Positions 27,466 through 37,334 of a stretch of DNA of 64,000 nucleotides are shown one piece after another. The translations under genes and the position numbers were made by a program. The stretch comes from Acinetobacter baumannii (GTDB lineage Bacteria > Pseudomonadota > Gammaproteobacteria > Pseudomonadales > Moraxellaceae), in NCBI RefSeq assembly GCF_016508585.1, contig NZ_JADVOP010000001.1, positions 62,001 to 126,000 on the forward strand. Reading direction: 5' to 3'. How positions within the stretch are numbered: the stretch's first letter is position 1; each line of letters starts with the position of its first letter. The notes beneath the pieces are model-generated. The model was not told the DNA's origin. It did no database searches and worked only from the letters and a program-made list of their open reading frames with translations.

Positions 27466-29214
27466 ATGTATAACAATAGTCACCACACCTTCACCAGTCA
27501 CGATGGCACAGTATTGTTCTATCAACACTGGGCAACAAAAACACCTTCTGAAAGCAAGAAAGCCATTATCCTATTTCATCGTGGACATGAACATTCTGGC
27601 CGAATGGCGCATTTAGTTGACGAACTTAAGCTATCAGACTTTGATTTCTTTGCATGGGATGCCCGTGGTCATGGCGATTCTCCGGGTGAGCGTGGAGATG
27701 CCCCGAGCTTTTCTGCCTGTGTAAAAGATATTCAATATTTTGTCCAACATATTCAGCAGAACTATGCAATTGACCCTGAGAATATTGCCGTTGTAGCGCA
27801 AAGTGTTGGTGCGGTACTTGCAGCCACATGGGTACATGATTATGCACCTAAAATCCGTGCCCTGTGTTTGGCTTCACCTGCTTTTGACATCAAGCTTTAT
27901 GTACCCTTTGCAGAACCAAGCTTAAGAGTTATGGAAAAGCTGCGCGGTAACTTCTTTATTCAAAGTTATGTCAAAGCCAAAATGCTCACTCATGATGAAG
28001 AACGTGCATCAAGCTATGATACGGATCCGAAAATTGCGAAAGCAATTTCAGTAAGAATGTTACTCGGGCTTTACGATGCTTCAAAACGTATCGTTGCTGA
28101 TTCACAAAATATCTTTGTACCAACCCAAGTCTTATGTTCAGGTTCAGATTTCGTCGTTTTCCAAAAACCACAACGTGAGTTTTATCAAAAACTTCCACAT
28201 CCTAAAAAAGAATTACACATTTTAGATGGTTTCTTCCACGATACATTGGGTGAAAAAGACAGACATATTGCAACCGAAAAAATACACCGATTTATTCAAC
28301 AATGCTTTGCAACAGCATATCAGGCACCAGATGTTTTAAATGCCGATAAAATTGGTTCAAGCTGTGCGATTGCAGAAGATCTCAGTTCCCCATTACCCGC
28401 TAAATCAATAAAGAATGCATTTTGGGAATTGACCAAAAAGAACTTAAAAATTGGAAGCCATTTATCCCAAGGTTTAAAAATTGGTGAAGATACAGGATAT
28501 GACTCAGGCAGTACTTTAGATTTTGTCTACCGCAATCAAACTGAAAGCACTAACCCGATTGGTAAAATCATTGATCGCCAATATCTGAATGCAATTGGTT
28601 GGCGTGGTATTCGAGTACGCAAACAGAATATTGAATCTTTACTACAAAAATATGCAGATATTCTGATTAAAAAACGCAAGCCGCTCCGGATTATGGATAT
28701 CGCATCTGGACACGGGCGCTATATTTTGGATGCGGTTGCTCAATTGCCTAAACAACCTGATTCGATTTTGTTACGTGACTATAGTGACATCAATGTAAAT
28801 GCTGGTCAGAAAATGATTGCAGAACGTGGATTAAGTCATATCGCTGAATTTGTTCAAGCAGATGCTTTTGACGCAGCGTCATTAGCTTCGGTAAAACCAA
28901 AGCCTTCTCTAGCCGTGGTATCTGGTTTGTACGAACTGTTCAGTGACAATGATTTATTACGACAATCTCTTGATGGACTAAGTAAAGCGATACTTAAAGA
29001 TGGCTATCTAATTTACACAGGTCAAATCTGGCACCCACAACAAGAGTTTATTGCTCGTGCGCTTACTTCACATCGCGAAGGTGATGCATGGGTAATGCGT
29101 TTGCGCTCACAGGCAGAAATGGATGCGCTGGTTGAAGCTGCCGGCTTTAAGAAGGTTGATCAGTGTATTGATGAGTTTGGAATATTTACAGTTTCAGTCG
29201 CACAAAAGCTATAA
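27466..29214 (+). CDS. Bifunctional alpha/beta hydrolase / SAM methyltransferase (YnbC-like)
   Basis: 582-residue fusion. The N-terminal half is a monoacylglycerol-lipase-like alpha/beta hydrolase with GHGDSPG (about residue 68), the nucleophile Ser113 in VAQSVGA and a catalytic histidine candidate in GFFHDTLG (about residue 255). The C-terminal half (about residues 390-580) is a class I methyltransferase with the SAM loop IMDIASGHGRYILDA. It starts 28 bases after the CDP-alcohol transferase gene. A dual role in acyl-chain removal and methylation of the operon's lipid is inferred; the product is unknown. Confidence 0.85.
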   Translation: MYNNSHHTFTSHDGTVLFYQHWATKTPSESKKAIILFHRGHEHSGRMAHLVDELKLSDFDFFAWDARGHGDSPGERGDAPSFSACVKDIQYFVQHIQQNYAIDPENIAVVAQSVGAVLAATWVHDYAPKIRALCLASPAFDIKLYVPFAEPSLRVMEKLRGNFFIQSYVKAKMLTHDEERASSYDTDPKIAKAISVRMLLGLYDASKRIVADSQNIFVPTQVLCSGSDFVVFQKPQREFYQKLPHPKKELHILDGFFHDTLGEKDRHIATEKIHRFIQQCFATAYQAPDVLNADKIGSSCAIAEDLSSPLPAKSIKNAFWELTKKNLKIGSHLSQGLKIGEDTGYDSGSTLDFVYRNQTESTNPIGKIIDRQYLNAIGWRGIRVRKQNIESLLQKYADILIKKRKPLRIMDIASGHGRYILDAVAQLPKQPDSILLRDYSDINVNAGQKMIAERGLSHIAEFVQADAFDAASLASVKPKPSLAVVSGLYELFSDNDLLRQSLDGLSKAILKDGYLIYTGQIWHPQQEFIARALTSHREGDAWVMRLRSQAEMDALVEAAGFKKVDQCIDEFGIFTVSVAQKL

Positions 29215-29292
29215 AAGCTGTTATTAGATTTCTTGGCTGAATAGTAATTTTATTCAGCCATCAATGCTGATTAAAATAATAATGGATGTCGT

Positions 29293-30648
29293 ATGCCAAC
29301 ACTCATCAAAGAATCAGGAACCTGGAAATGGGGCTTGCTTTGCTTGGTTCTCTTTGCACCTTTCTTTTTCCTCACTTATGGCTTTGCAAATCAATACGCA
29401 TCTGCATTAACGGATGTTCCAAGTATTGTTTTTGACTGGGAAAAAAATATTCCGCTCTGGCCTTGGACTATTGTGCCTTACTGGTCAATTGACCTGTTTT
29501 ATGGTCTATCCCTGCTACTGTGCTGGAACAAGTTTGAACTCAAACAACAGGCTCTCAGACTGTTTTTAGCACAAGTGATTTCAATCAGTTGCTTTTTACT
29601 GTTCCCATTAAAATTCAGCTTTGAACGACCTGCTTTGGATGGTTTTTTCGGTCTTTGGTTTGATGTTCTTATGGGCTTCGATAAACCTTTTAACCAAGCG
29701 CCTTCTTTGCATATTGTTCTAATGGTCATTCTTTGGGATTTTTATCGTCGACATGTACAAGGCTCATGGAAATACTTGGTGGACTTTTGGAGTGCGTTGA
29801 TCGGACTGTCTATCCTTACCACATGGCAGCATCATTTTATCGACCTTCCTACAGGGATTTTAGTCGGAGCTTTGTGTTTGTGGTTATTTCCAATAACGGT
29901 TAAATCACCATTCAGAAAAGATGGCTTACAGCAGCTTACAGCAAAACATTTAAAACTAGGCAGTTATTACCTGTGTGGAGCTGTAATTTTCTTGATCTTG
30001 GCATATGAATTAAGACCCTGGGGATTATGGCTGATTTATCCAGCCGTCAGCTTATTTATCGTTGCCCATAGCTATAGTTTTGTACGGCCTCACTTTTTCC
30101 AAAAACAAACCAATGGAAAAATGACCGTCGCTGCACAGATTCTACTTGCACCATACCTTATTTTTGCATGGCTCAATAGCCGAATTTGGACTAAAAAACA
30201 TCCTGAAGATTCATTGGTGATTGATTCGGAAAACAGAAAAATCTTTATTGGGCGGATTCCCACTCAAAAAGACAGCCAAAAATATACCGCAATTTTTGAT
30301 TGTGTTGCAGAGTTACCCTTAAACAGTGAATCTGAGTATCAACAGTATCCAAGCCTTGATTTGATTCCTTTACAAGCCAATCAGCTTGACTATGCAGTGA
30401 ATCGGTTCAATCAGTTACTGATAAACATTGATCACAGTCCGTCACAAAATATTCTTGTCTGTTGTGCTCTGGGATATTCAAGAAGTAGTGCTTTACTCGC
30501 TGCTTGGTTAATGCAGCAAAATCAAGATGCAACTGTTGAAGACGTGATTGAAATTATTCGTAAAGCACGTCCGTGGGTGGTGCTTAAAGCTGTTCAAATT
30601 GAAGAGCTGCAAATTTATCAGCTTAAACTAAAAGGTTTAGCACCATGA
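29293..30648 (+). CDS. PAP2-like / dual-specificity phosphatase fusion (YnbD-like)
   Basis: 451 residues. The N-terminal half is a membrane PAP2-type region with about seven membrane segments. FSFERP, APSLH and HHFIDLPTG stand in for the three lipid-phosphatase motifs. The C-terminal cytosolic domain (about residues 310-451) is a dual-specificity phosphatase with the P-loop VCCALGYSRSS near residue 390 (Cys-x5-Arg). It overlaps the next gene by four bases. A phosphatidylglycerophosphate-phosphatase-like step on the operon's lipid is a reasonable guess. Confidence 0.82.
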   Translation: MPTLIKESGTWKWGLLCLVLFAPFFFLTYGFANQYASALTDVPSIVFDWEKNIPLWPWTIVPYWSIDLFYGLSLLLCWNKFELKQQALRLFLAQVISISCFLLFPLKFSFERPALDGFFGLWFDVLMGFDKPFNQAPSLHIVLMVILWDFYRRHVQGSWKYLVDFWSALIGLSILTTWQHHFIDLPTGILVGALCLWLFPITVKSPFRKDGLQQLTAKHLKLGSYYLCGAVIFLILAYELRPWGLWLIYPAVSLFIVAHSYSFVRPHFFQKQTNGKMTVAAQILLAPYLIFAWLNSRIWTKKHPEDSLVIDSENRKIFIGRIPTQKDSQKYTAIFDCVAELPLNSESEYQQYPSLDLIPLQANQLDYAVNRFNQLLINIDHSPSQNILVCCALGYSRSSALLAAWLMQQNQDATVEDVIEIIRKARPWVVLKAVQIEELQIYQLKLKGLAP

Positions 30649-31073
30649 AAATGAATTTCTTTGTGGTTGCTAAACTTTTGTCTGCAAGCGCTGGTTTAAT
30701 GTGTTCAGGTTATCTGGCATTTGCTTTATCTGTTTTTGCAATATTATTCAAAGGTTGGCAATCGTTTGAGTTTTGGATATTCATTGTCATTACATTATTG
30801 CTGATGGCTGCACATCATTATCTCTCTTTTAGAGTCAAATTTGATGCTCAATTGATTGAAATGATTGCAAAAAAATCCCAAACAGATACGATTGAAAATC
30901 TTACACAACAGTTTGATCAAACTTTAGTGGAGATGAAACTGCTCCCAGCGCACAAAGTAGGTCGTGATTGGTCCCTGCGTTTTGCAGGTTGTTTTCGATT
31001 GATCAAATTGCAAATTGCACTCCTATTCATACAATATCTGGTTTTAGTGATTTTAATTTATCGAATTATCTAA
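30645..31073 (+). CDS. Small membrane protein of the lipid operon, unknown
   Basis: 142 residues with two N-terminal hydrophobic segments (about residues 8-31 and 42-58), a charged middle (about 60-108) and a C-terminal membrane segment (about 120-140). The ATG overlaps the stop of the phosphatase gene (ATGA), so expression is coupled. I do not recognise a family; a subunit or chaperone of the lipid pathway is only inferred from position. Confidence 0.65.
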   Translation: MKMNFFVVAKLLSASAGLMCSGYLAFALSVFAILFKGWQSFEFWIFIVITLLLMAAHHYLSFRVKFDAQLIEMIAKKSQTDTIENLTQQFDQTLVEMKLLPAHKVGRDWSLRFAGCFRLIKLQIALLFIQYLVLVILIYRII

Positions 31074-31403
31074 GTTGGCTCCTTGGTTTAAGCAATCTTT
31101 GATGGTTAATTTTTAGATTAAAACTCAAACTAAGCTAGGGGCTAAAATGCCTATATTTGAAAGACTAAGATCGATAAATTGCTTTAAATTACGCTATGAT
31201 TCAAAAAGTAAAAATGATAAATTAACATTTAGATATAAATGATTTTTACTTTTTATTCAAAACTGTTAATTTAAAATCGATAATGAATATATCGTTGAAT
31301 TCAATATAATTTTGTACTTTTGAAAAGTAGAGATTTACTTTCTTATCATTTCATCATTCGTATGAATAGTACAAAAATGATTTAATATCAATTGGCTTAA
31401 ATA
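31074..31403. repeat. Spacer with inverted AAAAGTA/TACTTTT repeats
   Basis: The 330-base gap inside the lipid gene cluster contains a 13-base stem AAAAAGTAAAAAT (31204-31216) / ATTTTTACTTTTT (31242-31254). It also holds a perfect 15-base palindrome TACTTTTGAAAAGTA (31315-31329). The heptamer AAAAGTA or its complement therefore occurs four times in 126 bases. It may be an operator array or a terminator plus promoter for the downstream pair. No gene is seen. Confidence 0.45.
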
Positions 31404-32144
31404 ATGAATCAGTTACCTGAACAGCGTCCCCAACAAGATTTAAAAATAGAGAATAATGCGCCTGTGCAGAACAAAATGCAGGCTTTACAGCCACCTCGTG
31501 GAAATCTGGCATCTAGTTCGATTGCTCGTTTTATTGCATTTTTAACCCGTCGTGGTGCGCGCTTGATCACAGGTGCGCGCAGTTTGTGGATTGGTTGTCA
31601 GCCTGAAATGAAACAACGAATCTACTATGCCAATCATAACAGCCATATCGACTTTATTTTATTGTGGTCTTCACTTCCCAAATTAATGCGTCGAAAGACC
31701 AAACCTGTTGCTGCATCGGATTATTGGCTGAAAGATGGTTTTCGCCAATTTTTGATAAAAGATACTTTTAATGGAGTCACCATTCAACGTAACCGAGAAG
31801 ATGGTTCAGATCCATTACAGCCTGTAAAAGATGCTCTCGCACAAGGATATTCGATTATCTTCTTCCCTGAAGGTACACGCAATCTGGACGATGATGTTGA
31901 ATTACTGCCATTTAAGAGTGGTTTATATAACCTGCATAAGCAATTCCCCGAAATCGAAATTGTACCTGTTTGGATTTCAAACTTAAGACGTGTCATGCCT
32001 AAAGGCTCTTTTATACCTTTACCTCTATTATCTACAGTATGTTTTGGCTGCCCTTTAGAGCAACATTTAGAGATGGATAAGACCGCTTTTATTGACTATG
32101 CCCAAAAACAATTATTGCAATTAAAAGAGGTTGAAAATCAATGA
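31404..32144 (+). CDS. 1-acyl-glycerol-3-phosphate acyltransferase-like protein (PlsC family)
   Basis: 246 residues. The acyltransferase motifs NHNSHIDF (NHx4D box, about residue 76) and FFPEGTRN (about residue 153) are intact. The first 35 residues are polar and proline/glutamine-rich, which is unusual for PlsC. It overlaps the following cytidylyltransferase gene by four bases. Together they could make phosphatidate and then CDP-diacylglycerol for the CDP-alcohol transferase at 26802. This is probably an additional copy beside the housekeeping PlsC; the substrate is not known. Confidence 0.85.
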   Translation: MNQLPEQRPQQDLKIENNAPVQNKMQALQPPRGNLASSSIARFIAFLTRRGARLITGARSLWIGCQPEMKQRIYYANHNSHIDFILLWSSLPKLMRRKTKPVAASDYWLKDGFRQFLIKDTFNGVTIQRNREDGSDPLQPVKDALAQGYSIIFFPEGTRNLDDDVELLPFKSGLYNLHKQFPEIEIVPVWISNLRRVMPKGSFIPLPLLSTVCFGCPLEQHLEMDKTAFIDYAQKQLLQLKEVENQ

Positions 32145-33085
32145 TTCTTGATAATCTATATAAGACCTATCTTTTATTTGGCATTTTTGCGGGCATTTTG
32201 GTTTTTGCCTCCTCAGTGGGATTTATTCTTAAACAAAAAGCGGGACATCAGCCTGCGCCAGTCATTGATAACTTAAATGCTCGAATCAATGCTTGGTGGG
32301 TGATGTTAATTGTCATTGGTGCAGCAATTCTTCTTGGTCAAACTGCATTTATTATCTTATTTGGCATTATTTCGCTTTTTGCATTGCGTGAGTTTATCAG
32401 TTTGTTGCCGACACGGCGTGGTGATTACTTTCCGCTGTTGATTGCTTTTTATTTTGTGATTCCATATCAATACTATTTAATCGCTATCGACTGGTATGGC
32501 TTATATTCTATTTTTATTCCACTGTATGTGTTTTTACTGATTCCGATTGCCAGTTTAAAACAAGAAGACACCAAGCATTTTCTTGAACGCAGCTCTAAAA
32601 TTCAATGGGGTTTGATGGTCTGTGTTTTCTGTATCTCTCATGTCCCTGCACTACTTAATTTAAAGCTACATGGTTTTAAGGGTGAACCAATTTGGCTGGC
32701 AATCTGGTTGATTATGGTTGTGCAGGCATCAGATGTTTTGCAGTATGTATGCGGAAAGCTTTTTGGCAAACACAAGGTTGCCCCTGTTTTATCTCCTTCT
32801 AAAACTGTAGAGGGTTTGCTTGGCGGTATCGTCCTCGCCACTGCTCTAGGTGTTGCTATGGCATGGCTGACCCCGTTTAGTTATTTACAGGCAGCATTTA
32901 TTGGGCTTGTGGTGTGTATTTTTGGCTTCTTTGGTGGTTTGGTTATGTCTGCGATCAAACGTGATCGTGGTGTTAAGGATTGGGGACAATTGATTCATGG
33001 TCATGGTGGTATGCTAGATCGTATTGATTCTATTTGTTTTTCAGCACCGATCTTTTTCCATATTTTAAGATATTGGTGGAGTTAA
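32141..33085 (+). CDS. Phosphatidate cytidylyltransferase-like protein (CdsA/YnbB-like)
   Basis: 314 residues with about eight membrane segments. The CdsA-family signature lies near residues 268-295: SAIKRDRGVKDWG, then HGHGGMLDRID. The conserved APVLSPSKTVEG block lies about 50 residues earlier. It makes CDP-diacylglycerol from phosphatidate and CTP. Its longer, divergent N-terminus and operon context indicate the YnbB-type paralogue rather than the essential CdsA. Confidence 0.88.
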   Translation: MILDNLYKTYLLFGIFAGILVFASSVGFILKQKAGHQPAPVIDNLNARINAWWVMLIVIGAAILLGQTAFIILFGIISLFALREFISLLPTRRGDYFPLLIAFYFVIPYQYYLIAIDWYGLYSIFIPLYVFLLIPIASLKQEDTKHFLERSSKIQWGLMVCVFCISHVPALLNLKLHGFKGEPIWLAIWLIMVVQASDVLQYVCGKLFGKHKVAPVLSPSKTVEGLLGGIVLATALGVAMAWLTPFSYLQAAFIGLVVCIFGFFGGLVMSAIKRDRGVKDWGQLIHGHGGMLDRIDSICFSAPIFFHILRYWWS

Positions 33086-33436
33086 TCTGCCATCATCGGC
33101 TAATCTGTAAAAAATGAAGAGTAAAAGTTCAAATATTTTATATTAGGTCTTTTGCGAAAGTAGGTTTTTGCTCATTTGTGCTTGATGCGACAGCTTCTAA
33201 ATCAAAAGCCATCCCTACTCGAATCTCAAACAATGCCAGAGGTCTATAAAATCTAAACCTTGCGAAGCAGTGCCTCTCATCTTTCAGAAACAGGGGAAAT
33301 TTCCTTATACTCAGTAATTTTTTTTACGAACTTTAGTAAAGAAAAGAGCGGCAGAATTGTGATGCAGTATAGATAAAGCTGAGTTTTTTTATTCTCAAGT
33401 TTTACACTCGAAACATATAATCCGATTCAGGAAGTC
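33086..33436. other. Spacer between convergent cytidylyltransferase and DMT genes
   Basis: 351 bases without a gene that I can support. Short open stretches occur on the minus strand but do not join into a recognisable protein. I see no tRNA and no clear terminator. Confidence 0.4.
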
Positions 33437-34288
33437 TTAAATCGCCAAAGCTAAACAGATCACACCGAGCAAGCCCAACACCAAACCTAAAGCTGTAACA
33501 ATTTTGAGTTTTTCTTTAAAAATAACCAAGCCTGCGATTACGCCCATCAAAACCACTAGAATATTCATGCCCGCAAAAACAATCGCAGGAGAATCTTTCA
33601 GCAAAAGATGAGCTTTTACATAGAGTGCGATATTGGCAAAATTTAGAACACCTAACGCCAATCCTGTATATACATTCTGGATTTTCCATTGTGTCTTCTG
33701 TAGCAGTAAATAGCCTATAGATAAGACAAAAGAACAAATAAATACCAGCGTTAATGTGACTGGAAATTGAAGACCTAAACTGGTTGTATATTTCAATAAA
33801 ATATCAACCAAGGCATAGCCTACCCATACACTGAGTAAATACAGCATGCCCTTTTTATTGACTGACTGATTTGATGATTCTGAATGAGAAAGTACAATGC
33901 ATAAAACTGAAAAAATCCCAAGACCAATACCGAACATTTTTAATTGGTTAAACTGTTCTTGAAATAGAAAATATGCAGCCAGAAGCGATAGGACAACAGA
34001 TAAACGCTGTGCAATTTCTGTTCTCAGAATTCCTGCACTGTGTAATGATTGCGACAGACAAAAGAAAATACTGGGTAATACAGTCCCCAGTGCAACAATC
34101 AGCCACCAAGGTGTATTTGAAATTGAAATATGAACCAAATCTGGCTTAAACCAAAGGTAACTCAATAAACTGGCAACCAAATAATTCCAAGCAATCATCT
34201 GCAATGCATCAAAGCCTTTCTGCTTGGTAAATTTTAAAAGCATTGAGACCAATACACTACACAAAGCAGCTGAAAATATCAGTTCCAT
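33437..34288 (-). CDS. DMT-superfamily (EamA-like) transporter
   Basis: 283 residues with ten predicted membrane segments arranged as two repeats of five, as in EamA/RhaT-type drug/metabolite transporters. The end of each repeat shows the usual small-residue pattern (VVLSLLAAYFLFQEQF; MGVIAGLVIFKEKL). The substrate cannot be predicted. It is a single gene upstream of the fba terminator and runs in the same direction. Confidence 0.8.
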   Translation of the reverse strand: MELIFSAALCSVLVSMLLKFTKQKGFDALQMIAWNYLVASLLSYLWFKPDLVHISISNTPWWLIVALGTVLPSIFFCLSQSLHSAGILRTEIAQRLSVVLSLLAAYFLFQEQFNQLKMFGIGLGIFSVLCIVLSHSESSNQSVNKKGMLYLLSVWVGYALVDILLKYTTSLGLQFPVTLTLVFICSFVLSIGYLLLQKTQWKIQNVYTGLALGVLNFANIALYVKAHLLLKDSPAIVFAGMNILVVLMGVIAGLVIFKEKLKIVTALGLVLGLLGVICLALAI

Positions 34289-34368
34289 AATTGGGTTTCA
34301 TCCGATCAATATGATGGATAAATTTTCAAAATTTATCCTATTACAAAGTTATCAAGTATTTGGCCAGT

Positions 34369-34399
34369 AAAAAGCCCACTGCACTGGAGTGGGCTTTCT
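34369..34399 (-). terminator. Terminator of fba
   Basis: AAAGCCCACT and AGTGGGCTTT form a ten-base stem with a seven-base loop. On the minus strand it is followed by TTTTT. It lies about 25 bases past the fba stop. Confidence 0.8.
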
Positions 34400-34420
34400 G
34401 TAGTTTATTATCGTTAAAAT

Positions 34421-35458
34421 TTATTTATAACGATCAACCATTTTTTCCAAAGAAATTGGACGAATTTTGTCAGCATTTCCTGCAGTACCAAACGCTGTAT
34501 AACGATCTACACAAATTTGTTTCATTGCTTGGACCGTTTCACCGAAGAATTTACGCGGATCAAATTCACTTGGTTTTTCAGCCATCATACGACGCATCGC
34601 ACCAGTAGAAGCTAAACGTAAATCTGTATCAATGTTGATTTTACGTACGCCATGTTTGATTGCTTCAACCAATTGCTCAACAGGAACACCATAAGTTTCT
34701 TTGATGTCGCCGCCATACTGGTTAATTACAGCCAACCACTCTTGTGGTACTGAGCTTGAACCATGCATAACAAGGTGAGTATTTGGAAGTGCCGCATGAA
34801 TTTCTTTAATACGGTCAATTGCCAAGATATCGCCTGTAGGTGGACGTGTAAACTTGTACGCACCATGTGACGTACCCACAGCGATGGCTAAAGCATCGAC
34901 ATTGGTATCAGATACAAATTGGCGAGCTTCCTCTACAGAAGTCAGCAGCTGAGAGTGGTCAAGAACGCCTTCAGCGCCCACACCATCTTCTTCACCAGCC
35001 ATACCTGTTTCAAGGCTACCGAGACAACCAATTTCACCTTCTACAGAAACACCGCAAGCATGCGCCATTTCAACAGTACGGCGGGTTACATCAACGTTAT
35101 ATTCATAAGAGGTTGGTGTCTTGCCATCTGCACCCAATGAACCATCCATCATTACCGATGAAAAGCCAAGTTGAATTGAGCGTTGGCAAACGTCTGGGCT
35201 TGTACCGTGATCCTGGTGCATCACCACTGGAATATGTGGCCACTCTTCGATGGCAGCTAAAATTAAATGACGTAAAAACGGCGCACCTGCATACTTACGT
35301 GCACCAGCAGAAGCTTGCACGATTACAGGTGAATTGGTTTCGTCAGCGGCTAACATGATTGCGCGCATTTGTTCTAAGTTGTTTACATTAAACGCTGGAA
35401 CACCGTAGCTATGCTCACCGGCATGATCCAAGAGTTGGCGCAATGAAATAAGAGCCAT
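34421..35458 (-). CDS. fba: Class II fructose-1,6-bisphosphate aldolase
   Basis: 345 residues. Zinc-dependent aldolase of the Calvin-cycle subtype. [19 protein letters not shown] (about residue 81) carries a zinc-binding histidine and the acidic residue. [14 protein letters not shown] (about residue 140) is the second metal block, and [10 protein letters not shown] and [11 protein letters not shown] are typical of the C-terminal half. GGGAGG lies five bases before the ATG. It is downstream of pgk and a small lipoprotein gene. It serves gluconeogenesis in Acinetobacter, which lacks a full glycolysis. Confidence 0.95.
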   Translation of the reverse strand: MALISLRQLLDHAGEHSYGVPAFNVNNLEQMRAIMLAADETNSPVIVQASAGARKYAGAPFLRHLILAAIEEWPHIPVVMHQDHGTSPDVCQRSIQLGFSSVMMDGSLGADGKTPTSYEYNVDVTRRTVEMAHACGVSVEGEIGCLGSLETGMAGEEDGVGAEGVLDHSQLLTSVEEARQFVSDTNVDALAIAVGTSHGAYKFTRPPTGDILAIDRIKEIHAALPNTHLVMHGSSSVPQEWLAVINQYGGDIKETYGVPVEQLVEAIKHGVRKINIDTDLRLASTGAMRRMMAEKPSEFDPRKFFGETVQAMKQICVDRYTAFGTAGNADKIRPISLEKMVDRYK

Positions 35459-35533
35459 AATATCCTCCCAAGTAATGCCCCATATTCTACATGCTGATTT
35501 ATTTCAATTCAGCAACAATATTGACTATTTCAT

Positions 35534-35564
35534 AAAAAATCCCCGCGTTTGCGAGGACTTTTAA
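35534..35564 (-). terminator. Terminator of the small lipoprotein gene
   Basis: TCCTCGC and CGCGGGGA pair with one G-T step around an AAA loop. TTTTTT follows on the minus strand. It lies about 25 bases beyond the stop at 35587. Confidence 0.7.
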
Positions 35565-35586
35565 CAAATAACAACATTTAAAAAGA

Positions 35587-35865
35587 TTATTGAGCTTTCG
35601 GTGCTTCTTCTTCAGTTGCAGGCGTCGCTGCATCAGCAGGTGCATTTGCTTTTTCAGCTGGGACATCCGTATTTTTTTCATCCAAAACAGGTTGATCAAT
35701 TGCATCAATCGCAGCTTGTTGTTCTGGAGTCGTATTTGCTGATTCAGTTGCAACGGCTTCGGAAGTAGCAGTTTGTTCTGAAGCTGGCGCCTGTTCTTTT
35801 TTAGAACATGCAGTAAGTGCCAAAGGAGCAAGAATAAGAGCGACAAGTGCAAATTTTAATTTCAT
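35587..35865 (-). CDS. Small alanine/glutamate-rich lipoprotein
   Basis: 92 residues. A lipoprotein signal (lipobox LTAC, cysteine near residue 20) is followed by a low-complexity acidic tail rich in Ala, Glu, Pro and Thr with no fold that I recognise. The ATG at 35865 is preceded by GGGA at seven bases; the GTG at 35868 is less likely. It lies between pgk and fba but has its own terminators on either side. Function unknown. Confidence 0.75.
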   Translation of the reverse strand: MKLKFALVALILAPLALTACSKKEQAPASEQTATSEAVATESANTTPEQQAAIDAIDQPVLDEKNTDVPAEKANAPADAATPATEEEAPKAQ

Positions 35866-35953
35866 CACATTTCCCAGTGTTGGTGATTGGATTTAACTTA
35901 GTTTATTGCAGTTATATTTCATTTTTATTACTTTACAGTGAATCAGCTTGATG

Positions 35954-35982
35954 AAAAAGGCTGACACATGGCCAGCCTTTCA
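35954..35982 (-). terminator. Terminator of pgk
   Basis: AAAGGCTG and CAGCCTTT form an eight-base stem with a loop of about nine bases, followed by TT on the minus strand. It lies some 33 bases past the pgk stop. Confidence 0.75.
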
Positions 35983-36013
35983 TCAAAACGTCATAATTGC
36001 GCTAAAATATCAA

Positions 36014-37201
36014 TTATGCACGCTCAAGCAATACTGCAACAGCTGGAAGGGTTTTGCCTTCAACAAACTCAAGAAATGCACCGCCACCTGTTGAAATATA
36101 ACCAATTTTATCCGCAACTTCATATTTATCAATTGCAGCCAATGTATCCCCACCGCCTGCAATCGAGAATCCCTCAGATTCAGCGATGGCCAATGAAAGT
36201 GTTTTTGTACCTTCACCGAATTGATCCACTTCAAATACACCTACAGGACCATTCCAAAGAATCGTTTTAGATGTTTTTAGAATTTCAGCGAATGCTTTCG
36301 CTGTTTCTGGGCCAACATCCAAGATCATGTCATTGTCAGCGACATCTTCCACTTTTTTCACAACAGCTTTTGCTTTCGCCAATGAACCCAAGAAATCTGC
36401 AAAATCGATTTCAGCGGCATCTGCAACCACAACATCTGTTGGAAGTGGAACAGAGACTTTAGCTGCAATTGCTTTGGCAGTATCAATTAAATCATTTTCA
36501 CATAATGACTTACCGACATTGAAACCTGCTGCGGCCAAGAAAGTATTGGCGATACCGCCACCTACAATCAATTGATCACAAATGTCTGAAAGTGATGTTA
36601 AGACATCAAGCTTGGTTGAAACTTTGGAACCTGCAACAATGGCAACCATTGGCTTTTCAGGTGTTTGCAGCGCACGACCCAAAGCATCCAATTCAGCTGC
36701 AAGCAATGGCCCTGCCGCTGCAACTTTTGCTAAACGTGCAACACCTTCAGTTGAAGCTTCCGCACGATGTGCAGTACCAAATGCATCCATAACAAATACA
36801 TCGCAAAGTGCCGCATATTTTGCTGCTAGGTCAGCATTGTTTTTCTTTTCACCGACATTGAAACGGCAGTTTTCAAGCAATACCACTTGTCCTGCGGCAA
36901 CATCGACACCATCTAAATACTCTGTAAATAATTTAACTTCCTGACCGAGTGCTTCAGTCAAATAAGCGGCTACCGGAGCCAGTGATTGTTCTTGTTTTGG
37001 TTCACCTTCAACTGGACGACCAAGGTGGGAATAAACCATTACTGCAGCGCCTTTCTCAAGCGCTAGTTTAATAGTTGGCAACGCAGCGCGTAAACGTGCA
37101 TCACTGGTAATCACACCATTTTTAACAGGTACGTTTAAGTCTTCACGAATAAGTACACGCTTGCCTGCTAAATCAAGGTCAGTCATACGCTGAAAATTCA
37201 T
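36014..37201 (-). CDS. pgk: Phosphoglycerate kinase
   Basis: 395 residues, the normal length. Substrate-binding blocks are [13 protein letters not shown] (about residue 15), SHLGRP (about residue 60) and [15 protein letters not shown] (about residue 110). The C-terminal ATP-binding [17 protein letters not shown] is complete. It interconverts 3-phosphoglycerate and 1,3-bisphosphoglycerate. The start at 37201 ([16 protein letters not shown]) has GAGAG eight bases upstream; the reading from 37255 is an unsupported extension. Confidence 0.95.
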   Translation of the reverse strand: MNFQRMTDLDLAGKRVLIREDLNVPVKNGVITSDARLRAALPTIKLALEKGAAVMVYSHLGRPVEGEPKQEQSLAPVAAYLTEALGQEVKLFTEYLDGVDVAAGQVVLLENCRFNVGEKKNNADLAAKYAALCDVFVMDAFGTAHRAEASTEGVARLAKVAAAGPLLAAELDALGRALQTPEKPMVAIVAGSKVSTKLDVLTSLSDICDQLIVGGGIANTFLAAAGFNVGKSLCENDLIDTAKAIAAKVSVPLPTDVVVADAAEIDFADFLGSLAKAKAVVKKVEDVADNDMILDVGPETAKAFAEILKTSKTILWNGPVGVFEVDQFGEGTKTLSLAIAESEGFSIAGGGDTLAAIDKYEVADKIGYISTGGGAFLEFVEGKTLPAVAVLLERA

Positions 37202-37334
37202 GTATAGCTCTCTTATAGATATTAAAAATCGCGTAGATTCTAAATGATTACACAAAAAAAGGTTAGATACTTTTGTAGAAAAGCTGTAGAAATGTTGAGA
37301 TTTGATTATTATAGGGCAAACTTTTTAATTTTAT

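Noticed and set aside
33180..33260. Possible tRNA T-arm-like CTCGAATCTC in the 33.1-33.4 kb spacer
   Set aside because: No matching acceptor, D or anticodon arms could be drawn around it.
34867..35358. 163-codon plus-strand frame opposite fba
   Set aside because: The fba reading is unambiguous; the antisense frame is His/Gln-rich and has no ribosome site.
36271..36944. Long plus-strand frames opposite pgk
   Set aside because: They are antisense shadows of the strongly conserved pgk gene with low-complexity translations.
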